Assembly: GCA_964537555.1 (NCBI GenBank)
Contig: CAZIAD010000021.1
Coordinates: forward strand, 1 to 54,522
DNA: 54,522 nucleotides
DNA from: CAYRWR01 sp964537555
GTDB lineage: Bacteria > Spirochaetota > Brevinematia > Brevinematales > CAYRWR01
Reading direction: 5' to 3'
Below the pieces are notes generated by a model. It saw only the letters and a program-made list of their open reading frames with translations, had not been told where the DNA came from and searched no databases. Position numbers and translations under genes: made by a program. How positions within the stretch are numbered: position 1 is the first letter of the stretch; every line of letters starts with the position of its first letter. Positions 31,435 through 40,306 of this stretch are shown one piece after another.

Positions 31435-33633
31435 ATGGCAGACAATCAGAAAAAAAATCCGCAGGGAAAAGACGCAAAAAAGAAACCCAGTAAGATATTA
31501 AGTATTATCCTCATTTCCTTAGGGATTTTAGTCATATTAATGGGGCCTTATTATTTACCGGATGACATGGAAATATGGGGCATCAGCGGAATAAAAAATG
31601 CCTTTTCCAGCCTGGAGCAGAATTCGGTGAACTGGCGCTTTGTATCCAAAGCCCTTACTTCCGGTACTGTGGCCCTGGGCCAGGGTACCTCTAAAGTCCG
31701 GGAAAAAGAAGGTTTTTATAAGAAAATAATTGTGGCTGCTGTGGATGAAAAGACTATGCAGGAATACGGAGAATGGCCTTTTGACCGAAAAGTCCATGCC
31801 GACTTCATTAATCACTTTCAGAACATGGAACCCGAACGCCGTCCCGCCCAGATCTTTTATGATATGATCTTTGGTGAAAGCCTCTATCCTGAAGGGGATA
31901 AAAAACTGATCGAAGCCTTTAAAAATTATGAGGGAGTTCTGGTAGAGGATATCATACCTACCTCCAGTGGGAATTTCAATGCCCAAATGGGTTCTGAAGA
32001 AGATATTCTGGCCCTCAAGAAAAAAATGATGGAAAAAGAAGGGAATAGCTATAATGATCCGCGAGCCCAGAAATTAAGACGTTTCGAACTGGATCCGAAA
32101 CGGAACTTTGATTTTGATCCTTCCCGGGAATATGTTTTCTCTTACAACAAAATAGCATCCATGATGCCTGAACTGATGGACTCAATAGATGTGATGGGGG
32201 TAGCTACTATTGACCCCACTTCTACCAAACCCACCATTCGTAAAAAACCTTTGTTTATTAAGACATTATTCTATACCAACTCTATCAAAGAAAACAAAGA
32301 CGGTACAATAGAAAAAGATACCCACATTTTCAGTGTGTATTACCCGGATATTATTCTGTCTATTACAGCAAATCTGATGAACTCACATATCAGCAATGTG
32401 ATGATCAGAAAGGGGGAAGTCCTGATCAGAAATGCTTCCACCAATCTAACCAGTGGAGGGATGAGTAAAAAATTCACCTTTCGCATTCCGGTAGATAACC
32501 GCTGGCGGCTCAGTATTAATTACAAGGCTCAGGTAGAATCCCAGTATGTCCGCACCATATCCTATAAAGATGTGCCCCGCAGTGGCCTGCCCAAGGATTC
32601 AGTAGTCATGGTGGGTGTCACATCTCTGGGTGCAACCGATGTATGGCTCTCACCCCTGGGTAATATGGCAGGTATCTATCACCTGGCCTATGCTTTGGGT
32701 ACAGTCATGAACCACGATTTTATTATTGAAGTACCCAAATGGCTGAACATGCTTTATACCGCCCTGCTGACTTTCATCATCGCTCTGTTGATCTCCCGGG
32801 GTATCAGGTCTACCATGGCAGCCGGCCTGGTAGGTATCTTTGTTCCCCTGATACTGGGATTTGCATTATTCCAGTTTAATATCGAGATAGTGACTATGAT
32901 ACCACTCCTGTCGGCTATACTGACCCTGATAACCGGGGCTATCTATCTCCTTCTCACTGAGGAAAAAGAAAAGAAATTCATAAAGTCTACCTTCGGCTCT
33001 TATGTCAACCCTGATCTGGTAGATCAGCTCATCCAGAATCCGGATATGATGAAACTGGGTGGGGATTCAAAAGACCTCACTATCCTGTTTTCCGATATCC
33101 GCAGCTTTACCACTATGTCGGAAGGTATGACTCCTGAATACCTGATCAACTACCTCAATGAATACCTGACCATGATGACTGATATTGTAATGGAATCCAA
33201 AGGAACCCTGGATAAGTACATCGGTGATGCTGTTATGGCCTTCTGGGGTGCTCCTATAGAACTGGAAGACCATGCCTTTGCGGCCTGTAAGGCAGCGGTC
33301 ACTATGATGGAGGTCTTACCCCGCTTCAATGAAGAACGTTCCGCCAAAGGGGATAAGCCTATCAATATTGGTATTGGACTTAATTCCAATGTGGTCAATG
33401 TAGGAAACGTGGGCTCGGAAAAACGGAAAAATTATACTGTGATCGGTGATGGGGTAAACCTGGCCTCCCGCCTGGAAGGTGCCAATAAATTCTACAAGAC
33501 CAATATCATCATCGCGGAATACACCTATGAGAAAGTCAAAGACCGGGTGATCGCCCGGGAGCTGGACCTGATCCGGGTGAAAGGTAAGAACCTGCCTGTT
33601 AAGATCTATGAGTTGATAGATATAATCGAATAA
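31435..33633 (+). CDS. CHASE2-domain class III adenylate cyclase
   Basis: 732 residues from the ATG at 31435, preferred because GGGGAGG sits 7 bases upstream; the alternative ATG at 31429 overlaps the glgB stop. A lysine-rich N-terminus is followed by a membrane helix (about 23-43), a large extracytoplasmic CHASE2-type sensor (about 50-430), a cluster of three membrane helices (about 440-515), and the cyclase domain: 'LTILFSDIRSFTTMSEGM' with metal-binding Asp554, and 'GTLDKYIGDAVMAFWGAP' with the adenine-selecting Lys and second metal Asp, then 'GIGLNSNVVNVGNVGSEKR'. It should make cAMP in response to an external or envelope signal. Coupling to glgB suggests control of, or a response to, glycogen status. 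Confidence 0.93.
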   Translation: MADNQKKNPQGKDAKKKPSKILSIILISLGILVILMGPYYLPDDMEIWGISGIKNAFSSLEQNSVNWRFVSKALTSGTVALGQGTSKVREKEGFYKKIIVAAVDEKTMQEYGEWPFDRKVHADFINHFQNMEPERRPAQIFYDMIFGESLYPEGDKKLIEAFKNYEGVLVEDIIPTSSGNFNAQMGSEEDILALKKKMMEKEGNSYNDPRAQKLRRFELDPKRNFDFDPSREYVFSYNKIASMMPELMDSIDVMGVATIDPTSTKPTIRKKPLFIKTLFYTNSIKENKDGTIEKDTHIFSVYYPDIILSITANLMNSHISNVMIRKGEVLIRNASTNLTSGGMSKKFTFRIPVDNRWRLSINYKAQVESQYVRTISYKDVPRSGLPKDSVVMVGVTSLGATDVWLSPLGNMAGIYHLAYALGTVMNHDFIIEVPKWLNMLYTALLTFIIALLISRGIRSTMAAGLVGIFVPLILGFALFQFNIEIVTMIPLLSAILTLITGAIYLLLTEEKEKKFIKSTFGSYVNPDLVDQLIQNPDMMKLGGDSKDLTILFSDIRSFTTMSEGMTPEYLINYLNEYLTMMTDIVMESKGTLDKYIGDAVMAFWGAPIELEDHAFAACKAAVTMMEVLPRFNEERSAKGDKPINIGIGLNSNVVNVGNVGSEKRKNYTVIGDGVNLASRLEGANKFYKTNIIIAEYTYEKVKDRVIARELDLIRVKGKNLPVKIYELIDIIE

Positions 33634-33641
33634 TAATTTTT

Positions 33642-33672
33642 AGACAGGGGATCATCTATCCCCTGTCTTTAA
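33642..33672 (+). terminator. Terminator after the adenylate cyclase gene
   Basis: An 11-bp perfect stem (33642-33652 with 33658-33668, loop CATCT) is followed by a short T/A-rich tail. It separates the glgB-cyclase unit from the next promoter. Confidence 0.7.
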
Positions 33673-33684
33673 ATAAAATTTTGG

Positions 33685-33713
33685 TTGACACTGTTTTATA
33701 AGTAGTTTAAAAT
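33685..33713 (+). promoter_or_regulatory. Promoter of the GHKL ATPase gene
   Basis: TTGACA (33685-33690), 17 bases, TAAAAT (33708-33713), 22 bases before the GTG start. Confidence 0.7.
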
Positions 33714-33735
33714 ATCCTAACACTGGAGGATATTC

Positions 33736-34536
33736 GTGGAAGTATTACAATCAACAATAAATATTGAAGATATTATTAAAGAAGCCCAGGAAAATCAATT
33801 TCAAAATGATTCTCTGGGGATAATGTTTAATAATCTTGGATTATTGAAATTTAAGTCTATGCTTACCAGTCCGCAGGACGGCACCTTACCTTTGTATACT
33901 CTGCCTCTCAAAGCAGATAATATACAGCTGGTGCTGGAAAAGATCCCCCGATTATTTCCCTATACCAAAGGGGTAGCTCTGAAGCTCACCGCGCCCCAAA
34001 AAAGAAGAAAGCTGATTACCTATATGAATGACATCATCCTGGACTTTATTGACCGCAATGAACTGGAGACATCTGTAAATATTATCCATGAATTGACAGC
34101 CAATGCCGAAAAGGCCAATCTGGAACATATAGTCTATAACAAAGGTTTTGCCACAGATGCCTCTATGGTACCAGGGGTTATCCGTAATCAGAGAGATCAG
34201 TTACTTAATTTTTGCGATGAGGATAATAAATGGGTGAGAGTATCCTGGAAATTTACCCATAAGATCTTTAAACTGGAAGTGAAAAACAACACACCCATAG
34301 ACCCTATGGGGCTGAACAACATTAAGTATAAAGTCTCCACTAAGCTGAATACTATTGCGGATGGCTTTATTGGTGAGATGGATGATAAAATAGGTGCCGG
34401 ATTAGGCCTCTTTTTTGTGAATTTCTTCAAAGACGAGATGAAAGAAAAATATGATTTTGAGACCATATTCCGGGTATATGAAAGTGATTTTGATGAAACT
34501 ATAGCCAGTCTGACCATTATATTTGAAAAAAATTAG
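33736..34536 (+). CDS. GHKL-type ATPase (anti-sigma/histidine-kinase-like) without kinase core
   Basis: 266 residues; GTG start with GGAGG 8 bases upstream. There is no membrane segment and no phosphoacceptor histidine domain. The C-terminal half is a histidine-kinase-like ATPase: N box 'HELTANAEKANLEH' (residues 118-131, Glu119 and Asn123) and G box 'DDKIGAGLGLFFV' (216-228). The N-terminal 110 residues match nothing I know. Standalone GHKL ATPases often act as anti-sigma factors in SpoIIE-type partner-switching; a SpoIIE-type phosphatase occurs at 43274-44806, which makes this a plausible link but not a proven one. Its own strong promoter and the short gap to the PEGA lipoprotein gene suggest a two-gene operon. 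Confidence 0.75.
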   Translation: MEVLQSTINIEDIIKEAQENQFQNDSLGIMFNNLGLLKFKSMLTSPQDGTLPLYTLPLKADNIQLVLEKIPRLFPYTKGVALKLTAPQKRRKLITYMNDIILDFIDRNELETSVNIIHELTANAEKANLEHIVYNKGFATDASMVPGVIRNQRDQLLNFCDEDNKWVRVSWKFTHKIFKLEVKNNTPIDPMGLNNIKYKVSTKLNTIADGFIGEMDDKIGAGLGLFFVNFFKDEMKEKYDFETIFRVYESDFDETIASLTIIFEKN

Positions 34537-34544
34537 GAATTAAA

Positions 34545-36140
34545 ATGCCTTCAAAATTTCTGCTTCTTTTGTGCTTTTTCACCCTATTTAGCGCCTGTTC
34601 CAGTATTACAACCCAATCTGAAATCAATGAAAGAGAAAAAGCCCAGTCTCTGGTGGCGGATAGTTTCCCTCAGGAATATCCTATCGTCCTGCATCCCGTA
34701 AAAAATAAATCTAAAAATGCTGATGTCGACTATCTGGAAAAAGCGATTCCGGATATTATCGAAGGATTACTCAATCCCACAAAAAAGGAATTTGCCTATA
34801 TAGATCTGAGTAAATATGTCCCTAAGATCCCCAAAAGCCTGGATGCCCTGGTGACCGGGACTAATACCATTTTCAAGGATTATATCACCAATCAGGAGAC
34901 TCAGCAGACCCAATTTTTAGCTATTCTAAGTACAAATTCCAACTCAGTCCTGTCCGGAAATACCAATATCCTGGTCATTAAGATCACGACCAATGCGGTT
35001 CAGACCAATACCTATCTTACTAATCTGCCATATTTTGATAAAACAAAATATTATACCTTTATCACCAACGAATTCACCGGATTGATTGATAAACTGTCAT
35101 ATATTCCTGTTAGTGTGAAAAATCAGAGCAGACTGACCAATACCGCCGGGGCTACTAATGACCGGGCCCCTGAATTCTTTATGGATATCAGCGGAGAATT
35201 CAAAATAGTCAGTAAGGGTAGCGGGCCCAATACTTTAAATATTACCTTAAAAGTGCTCTATGTCAATGAGATCACCAACAGAAAAGAACTGAGCATTAGC
35301 TGCCGGGAAGACCAGGTCTCAGACCGGATCAGAAACGTACTCAAAGACCTGCGTCAGGATTTTCTTAATAGAAAAAACGGAGACCTGATCATCGTCTCGG
35401 ACCCGGAAGAAGCAAATATCTATCTCGATGGTAGTTATATAGGTAAAAGTCCTCTTTATTATCCGGCGGTGATTGACGGACCCCATCAGATCGTTCTGCT
35501 CAAGGAAGGCTACAAACAGGGTAATGTGAGACTGCAAGTCATAGCGGACAAGACAAATTTGATCACGACTACTATCAGCTCATGGGAACTGGGAGGGGAG
35601 ATCCTGATTGAATCAAAACCTGAGAAGGCTCAGGTATTTGTGGATTCCCTGTTCCGGGGTACCACACCGCTAAGCCTCACTAATCTGGAGTTAAAGCAGG
35701 AACACAGGGTAAAGATCGTTACCGATCAGAAAGGGTTTAAACCCTATTATAAAAACTTTTATCTCAGTGAAGCTGACCAGAAAGTAAAGATAAAAGCTAC
35801 CCTCAAAGACTATGAAGGAAGCCATGCCACTAAAAAGAAGAATGCCTGGATCCTGACTTATAGTTCCTGGGGACTGACCATAGGTATCATCGGACTTAAT
35901 ATTTATTCTCACTATCAGAGCGAGCATTACCTGGATCTGTTTCATGCCTACGGGACTGACATATATCAGACACAGTATTCTTCATTTGCTGCACTTAAAA
36001 GCGGCAGTCTCACTGCCGGGATACTGAGTGGTATAGTGTCTGGTTTAGTGACGGCTTATGCCCTGTCTACTGAAAATATCTTCCTGGGAATGGACCTGCA
36101 GAAGGATAATACAACCGCTATTTTCGGAGTACGTTTCTGA
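34545..36140 (+). CDS. PEGA-domain lipoprotein
   Basis: 531 residues. The signal peptide ends in lipobox LFSAC (Cys18). Residues about 40-270 form a domain that begins 'PIVLHPVKNKSKNADVDYLE' and resembles outer-membrane proteins of the CsgG/penicillin-binding-lipoprotein type in its start. It carries an Asn/Thr-rich insert (about 100-175). Two PEGA repeats follow (about 285-355 'IVSDPEEANIYLDGSYIGKS' and 360-430 'IESKPEKAQVFVDSLFRGTT'). Two hydrophobic helices close the protein (about 440-460 and 485-510). It probably links the outer membrane or surface to other components. It starts 9 bases after the GHKL gene. Confidence 0.8.
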   Translation: MPSKFLLLLCFFTLFSACSSITTQSEINEREKAQSLVADSFPQEYPIVLHPVKNKSKNADVDYLEKAIPDIIEGLLNPTKKEFAYIDLSKYVPKIPKSLDALVTGTNTIFKDYITNQETQQTQFLAILSTNSNSVLSGNTNILVIKITTNAVQTNTYLTNLPYFDKTKYYTFITNEFTGLIDKLSYIPVSVKNQSRLTNTAGATNDRAPEFFMDISGEFKIVSKGSGPNTLNITLKVLYVNEITNRKELSISCREDQVSDRIRNVLKDLRQDFLNRKNGDLIIVSDPEEANIYLDGSYIGKSPLYYPAVIDGPHQIVLLKEGYKQGNVRLQVIADKTNLITTTISSWELGGEILIESKPEKAQVFVDSLFRGTTPLSLTNLELKQEHRVKIVTDQKGFKPYYKNFYLSEADQKVKIKATLKDYEGSHATKKKNAWILTYSSWGLTIGIIGLNIYSHYQSEHYLDLFHAYGTDIYQTQYSSFAALKSGSLTAGILSGIVSGLVTAYALSTENIFLGMDLQKDNTTAIFGVRF

Positions 36141-36299
36141 TCAGTTCAGTATTGAATAATTTTCTCTGGAACATTCTACTATATAACTGGTAGTCTCAGA
36201 CAATGAAGGCAGAATAGTCACTTTATTTTCTTTTTGGATCTGTTTCAGAGCACGGTTTACTTTTTTCCACATTTCCTGGTTTTTATCTTTTTTATTCAT
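36141..36299 (-). CDS. Small basic protein, 52 aa
   Basis: The ATG at 36299 has AAAGGAG 5 bases upstream, a strong ribosome site, and lies 10 bases after the SpoIID gene stop, so it is probably the last gene of that operon. The product is basic and charged in its first half ('MNKKDKNQEMWKKVNRALK'), with a predicted amphipathic helix, then a short Ser/Thr-rich tail. The same frame is open further upstream, but that part overlaps the SpoIID gene and lacks a site. The family is unknown. Confidence 0.6.
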   Translation of the reverse strand: MNKKDKNQEMWKKVNRALKQIQKENKVTILPSLSETTSYIVECSRENYSILN

Positions 36300-36309
36300 T
36301 TTTACTCCT

Positions 36310-37428
36310 TTACCACATCTTTTCGATCTGGGTCCCTTTATAGAAGTAGGACAGAATGAGATTGTACTTGTAGCCTTCCTGAGCCATGCCCTGTGCATCC
36401 CATTGGCCCATACCCACACCGTGGCCGTAACCGACACCGGTGATGCTTAAGTTATCCAGATCTATTTTTAGATTTGCTCGGGTACTTTTCATATTGACAT
36501 TGCCTACTGTCTCGCGTAATTTTTTACCGGTCAGGACGATCTTTTCCTGATTCGTCATCATGATCTCTACTTCCATTATTCTCTTAGATTCTGAGCGGGA
36601 TAATACGCTAATGTTGGAAATAGGGTGGGCCAGGCCCAGTTTATACTGCAGGGCGTCCAGTCTGATCGAGACTTCCCACTTGTAGTTATCTTTGATTTTA
36701 CCATAGGGGCTGGGTACACTTTGCAGATAGGGGAATGAAGCCCCCCATACGTTTTCTGCAGATTCAGTCTGCCCCCCGCTGCAGGAGTGAAAGAAGGACT
36801 GGATGACCCTGTTCTGGTACTTGATGACCTGTCCCATCGTATGGTCTACCGCTGCTGTGGTATACTGGTCCTCACTGGACATGCCCTTATATACCTGGGA
36901 CCGGGTATCAGCATATAGATCAAATTCCTGATTTTTTTGATGAGCCAACACCATTTCATAGAGGGCATAGGTGCGTGCTACTATCGCCTGGGCTTTGAGG
37001 GCTTCATATTCCCAGCCGGCAGGCATCTCAGAGGGGACGACTGAGTACAGGTAGGACTCCATGTCAATGATATTGAGCAGCACCAGACGATTGTCTTTAT
37101 ACAGTATCTTGCAGTTTCCCCGGTATTGCTTTCCGTTATACATAAAAAAGCCACTGGGATCGATTTCCAGCTCGCTGGCATTGACGATTACTCCATTGAT
37201 CATCATCCCGTTGGATGTGCTGCTTATATAGATATTTCCTCTGCCTACTTCTTTTCTTCCATCAAAAAACAGGAGGTAATTGTAATTCGGTTTGATGACC
37301 ATTCTGTCTGTCTTATCCAGAAGTATTCTCAGGTTGGGAGATGCTTTTGATAGGGGCTGATAAAACTCAATACAGGAAGAAAGTATAAGACTGATCAGAA
37401 TTCCGGAAAAAACCACTATTTTTTTCAA
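36310..37428 (-). CDS. SpoIID/LytB-domain lipoprotein
   Basis: The TTG at 37428 is chosen because AAGGAG (37440-37435) lies 6 bases before it and the product then opens with a lipoprotein signal (lipobox LSSC); the ATG at 37449 would put that site inside the gene. 372 residues. The SpoIID domain is clear: 'YLYSVVPSEMPAGWEYEALK' with the catalytic Glu, 'AQAIVARTYALYEM', 'SQVYKGMSSEDQYTTAAVDH', 'SFFHSCSGGQTESAENVWG' and 'GVGYGHGVGMGQWDAQGMA'. SpoIID is a lytic transglycosylase acting on denuded peptidoglycan. In a non-sporulating diderm it probably helps in cell separation or envelope remodelling. Confidence 0.9.
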   Translation of the reverse strand: MKKIVVFSGILISLILSSCIEFYQPLSKASPNLRILLDKTDRMVIKPNYNYLLFFDGRKEVGRGNIYISSTSNGMMINGVIVNASELEIDPSGFFMYNGKQYRGNCKILYKDNRLVLLNIIDMESYLYSVVPSEMPAGWEYEALKAQAIVARTYALYEMVLAHQKNQEFDLYADTRSQVYKGMSSEDQYTTAAVDHTMGQVIKYQNRVIQSFFHSCSGGQTESAENVWGASFPYLQSVPSPYGKIKDNYKWEVSIRLDALQYKLGLAHPISNISVLSRSESKRIMEVEIMMTNQEKIVLTGKKLRETVGNVNMKSTRANLKIDLDNLSITGVGYGHGVGMGQWDAQGMAQEGYKYNLILSYFYKGTQIEKMW

Positions 37429-37495
37429 TCTTAACTCCTTGGACAGCATGTTTGTTATATTATCGGAAGATTATATGATTGGTATAGGGAATGCT

Positions 37496-38083
37496 TCAGG
37501 TAATTTCCAGCATGAAGAATTCGATTTGTTTTTTTAATTTTTCAATATCTGAATTATTGAAAATAATGAAATGGCTTTTATCTTTTAAAAGATCCAGGTA
37601 TTTTTGGGCTTCCAGGACCTGTTTTACTTTGGTCTCAGGCCATTTTCTGTTTGTACATACTCTGTGGATGATATCTGCGACAGGGGCGTCTATACTGAGC
37701 ACAAAATCACATAATTCATCCAGTCCCATTTCAAAGAGAAGGGCGGCATCGATGAGAAAGCGGCGTTTGGCAGAGGATTCTATAAACTGTAAAATGTCCT
37801 GTTTCATGATAGGATGGACTATATTGTTTAAAGTATGGAGCTTGTGAATGTCTGCAAATACCAGGTGTCCCAGGAGGGCTCTATTGATCACTCCTTTCTC
37901 ATCCAGTATACCTGTGCCGAAATGATTTACTATCGTATCCTGCTCCCGGAGCAAAGCCTGATGCCCCAGTTTATCCACATCTATCAGGGTGAAGTCATAT
38001 TGTTCAGAAAAAATACGGGCCACTGTAGATTTACCGCTGCCGATCTTACCTACTATACCCAATACCAGCTTGTCATCAAACAT
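37496..38083 (-). CDS. coaE: Dephospho-CoA kinase
   Basis: CoaE performs the last step of coenzyme A synthesis. The 195-residue product has the P-loop 'GIVGKIGSGKST' (residues 9-20), 'LIDVDKLGH' for substrate binding, 'LLGHLVFADIHKLHTLNNIV' and 'HPIM', then a lid region, 'CTNRKWPETKVKQVLEAQ'. The length is normal. Its ATG overlaps the stop of the preceding lipoprotein gene by one base (TAATG), so the two are translationally coupled. Confidence 0.94.
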   Translation of the reverse strand: MFDDKLVLGIVGKIGSGKSTVARIFSEQYDFTLIDVDKLGHQALLREQDTIVNHFGTGILDEKGVINRALLGHLVFADIHKLHTLNNIVHPIMKQDILQFIESSAKRRFLIDAALLFEMGLDELCDFVLSIDAPVADIIHRVCTNRKWPETKVKQVLEAQKYLDLLKDKSHFIIFNNSDIEKLKKQIEFFMLEIT

Positions 38084-40224
38084 TATTGCCCGCTTGTTGT
38101 TTTCATTTCCTTGTCAATATTGATCAGGGTCTCCAGATTGATCTCAGGTACAAAGTAGCCTGTATCATTGACCCCCTGCATGGTTTTATACTTTATCTTC
38201 ATGTGGAGATTGACCCAGAAGTTTTTCAGGCCTTTGAGGTTGAGGCCTTCATAAGTCACAATATATTCCAGGGGCTTGGAATCCTTTATCTCTGTATACA
38301 ATTCCTGGATCTTTTTCAGGTCACTCATAGTATAGAGTTTGCCAAAAGTCTGGTCTGCCATGGACTGGAACAGGGCTTTATTTCTGTTATTCAGCAGGAT
38401 CACATATATAGGTATACCATTCTGTTTGGCATAGGTGTAGACTATATTCTCTTCATAAATATCAAAACTCATCTCATTTAGCTCCCCACTGGTAATGAGG
38501 AGAATGGCTTTGTTTCGATTGATGTTCAGTAGTTCAGTGACAGACTCATAGAGGGCTTTGCCTAAGTAGTGGGGTGCCTCAGAGTCAAAGGTATCTGATT
38601 TAGCAAAACTCATAGGCTTTAAGATATTGGCTTTCATTTTACCCATAATTGCAGTGTCATTACCTACATTTCTGATATCTATCCAGTCTTCCCCGGACAT
38701 CAGAGACAGAAATGGCCTCAGGACATCATCCAGTTCGGGAAGATAATTCATCATAGTACGGGAGTGATCGATGACCACTTTGACATACATATTTTTCCTG
38801 AATTCCTCTGTAGGGCCGAATCTCAGGATAGGAATATTTTCACCTTCTTCGCTCAGGATCAGGTCTTCTCCTTTCAGGTCATAAACAGGGGCTCCGGTCT
38901 TATCCCATACCCTGAAATGAATAAAATTCTGGGGATATTTGTCAGTCCAGATCTGAGTGACATCAATACCCAGGTTACCGTATTTTAACTGTAAGGGTAT
39001 GTAGACTGCGATCTTGTCGGTGTTAAAGTCGGTGTTATACAGGATATCTTTATTGTCCACACAGATATCAAAGGGCAGATTGAGTTTATCTTTATCCACA
39101 TTGAGGGATTCCATCTCGTTGTTTTCCAGATTATACAGATACACCCCGTGTTCTGCGTCCACTATATACAGGGTCTGGTTTTTAAGGCTGATCCCCCGGG
39201 GCTGCACCAGCAGGCCTTTTCCTATCTCTCTTACCATGTTTCCAAAAGCGTCAAATTCGACTATACGACCATTCATACTATCAGAGACGAAAATGTTCTC
39301 TCCATAGCCACTAATGTCAGTAGGCCGGGCCAGTTCTCCCACCCCCAGGCTCTGCACCCAGTTGCCTTCCAGGTCATATTTCTGAATACGGTTATTGCCG
39401 TTATCCACCACATAGATATAGTCATCATCTGAGATGTGTATGCCCATGGGCCCGGAGATATTGGACAGTCCTGAACCACTGATCCCAAAGCGGGACTGGT
39501 ATTTACCATCCATGTTGAAACGGATGACCTGGTCTGCCTTATAGTCAGCGACGAAGATGGTGTCATCCCGGAGGGCAATACCGGTAGGCATTTTAAAAGC
39601 TGAAAAATCACCCACTTTACGGCCTATCTGACGAATAATGTTACCATTACCGTCCATTTCTACCACATATTTGGTCTTTGCGGTGGAAATGAAAAACCTG
39701 TCAAACTTGGAATCATAGATTATAAAGGCTGGGCGTACTATCTTATGCATACCCTGGGTGCGTCCGTCATAAATATGTGATAATACATAAGAGGTGGTGG
39801 CAGTGTAGCTTTTATCGATAGATAATCTGAAATACAGGTCATTGAGTTTTTGTCTGACCTGGTTATTGCCCCCGCCCAGGTTGAGCAGATTTTCCCATTC
39901 CTGTATGGCGTTCTGAGCGTATCCGGCATTGAGGAAGGCATAACCCAGATAATATCGGGCCTGATGATTCATGGGGTCATAAGACAGGGCACTGTTGAAT
40001 ATCTGGATAGCCGCCTGATATTCCCGGTTATAAAAGCGGATCATGCCCACCTGGAATCTTTGCTCTGATACAGTGGTATTGATATCTTTCTGAAAAGGGG
40101 TGACGGCTACATTGGTATTGGTAAGGGAATAATCAATATTACTGTCAGGGTCTTTTTCTGAGCATGCACCCAGGGGTATAAGGATGGAGATAATAAAGAT
40201 CATGAATAACAGACTTCTTTTCAT
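38083..40224 (-). CDS. TPR-NHL-VWA lipoprotein
   Basis: 713 residues from the ATG at 40224, chosen because AGAGGGGA lies just upstream and the lipoprotein signal starts there (lipobox LGAC). Domains in order: TPR repeats (about 40-120, 'AAIQIFNSALSYDPMNHQAR'), a beta-propeller of NHL repeats (about 150-410, e.g. 'PTGIALRDDTIFVADYKADQ' and 'DDYIYVVDNGNNRIQKYDLE'), and a von Willebrand A domain (about 470-670) with the metal-site motif DHSRT inside 'MYVKVVIDHSRTMMNYL'. This combination in one lipoprotein is unusual. It probably works as a surface or periplasmic scaffold that binds partners through three domains. It is coupled to coaE, which may be only a matter of position. Confidence 0.85.
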   Translation of the reverse strand: MKRSLLFMIFIISILIPLGACSEKDPDSNIDYSLTNTNVAVTPFQKDINTTVSEQRFQVGMIRFYNREYQAAIQIFNSALSYDPMNHQARYYLGYAFLNAGYAQNAIQEWENLLNLGGGNNQVRQKLNDLYFRLSIDKSYTATTSYVLSHIYDGRTQGMHKIVRPAFIIYDSKFDRFFISTAKTKYVVEMDGNGNIIRQIGRKVGDFSAFKMPTGIALRDDTIFVADYKADQVIRFNMDGKYQSRFGISGSGLSNISGPMGIHISDDDYIYVVDNGNNRIQKYDLEGNWVQSLGVGELARPTDISGYGENIFVSDSMNGRIVEFDAFGNMVREIGKGLLVQPRGISLKNQTLYIVDAEHGVYLYNLENNEMESLNVDKDKLNLPFDICVDNKDILYNTDFNTDKIAVYIPLQLKYGNLGIDVTQIWTDKYPQNFIHFRVWDKTGAPVYDLKGEDLILSEEGENIPILRFGPTEEFRKNMYVKVVIDHSRTMMNYLPELDDVLRPFLSLMSGEDWIDIRNVGNDTAIMGKMKANILKPMSFAKSDTFDSEAPHYLGKALYESVTELLNINRNKAILLITSGELNEMSFDIYEENIVYTYAKQNGIPIYVILLNNRNKALFQSMADQTFGKLYTMSDLKKIQELYTEIKDSKPLEYIVTYEGLNLKGLKNFWVNLHMKIKYKTMQGVNDTGYFVPEINLETLINIDKEMKTTSGQ

Positions 40225-40253
40225 AGATTCCCCTCTCTTATAAAACATAACAT

Positions 40254-40282
40254 ATTATAAGGAATAAACTTTTAATTGTCAT
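40254..40282 (-). promoter_or_regulatory. Promoter of the TPR-NHL-VWA lipoprotein operon
   Basis: On the minus strand ATGACA, 17 bases, TATAAT (-10 at 40259-40254), 29 bases before the chosen ATG. Confidence 0.65.
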
Positions 40283-40306
40283 TTTTTCAGCAAAAATAAG
40301 AGCCTT

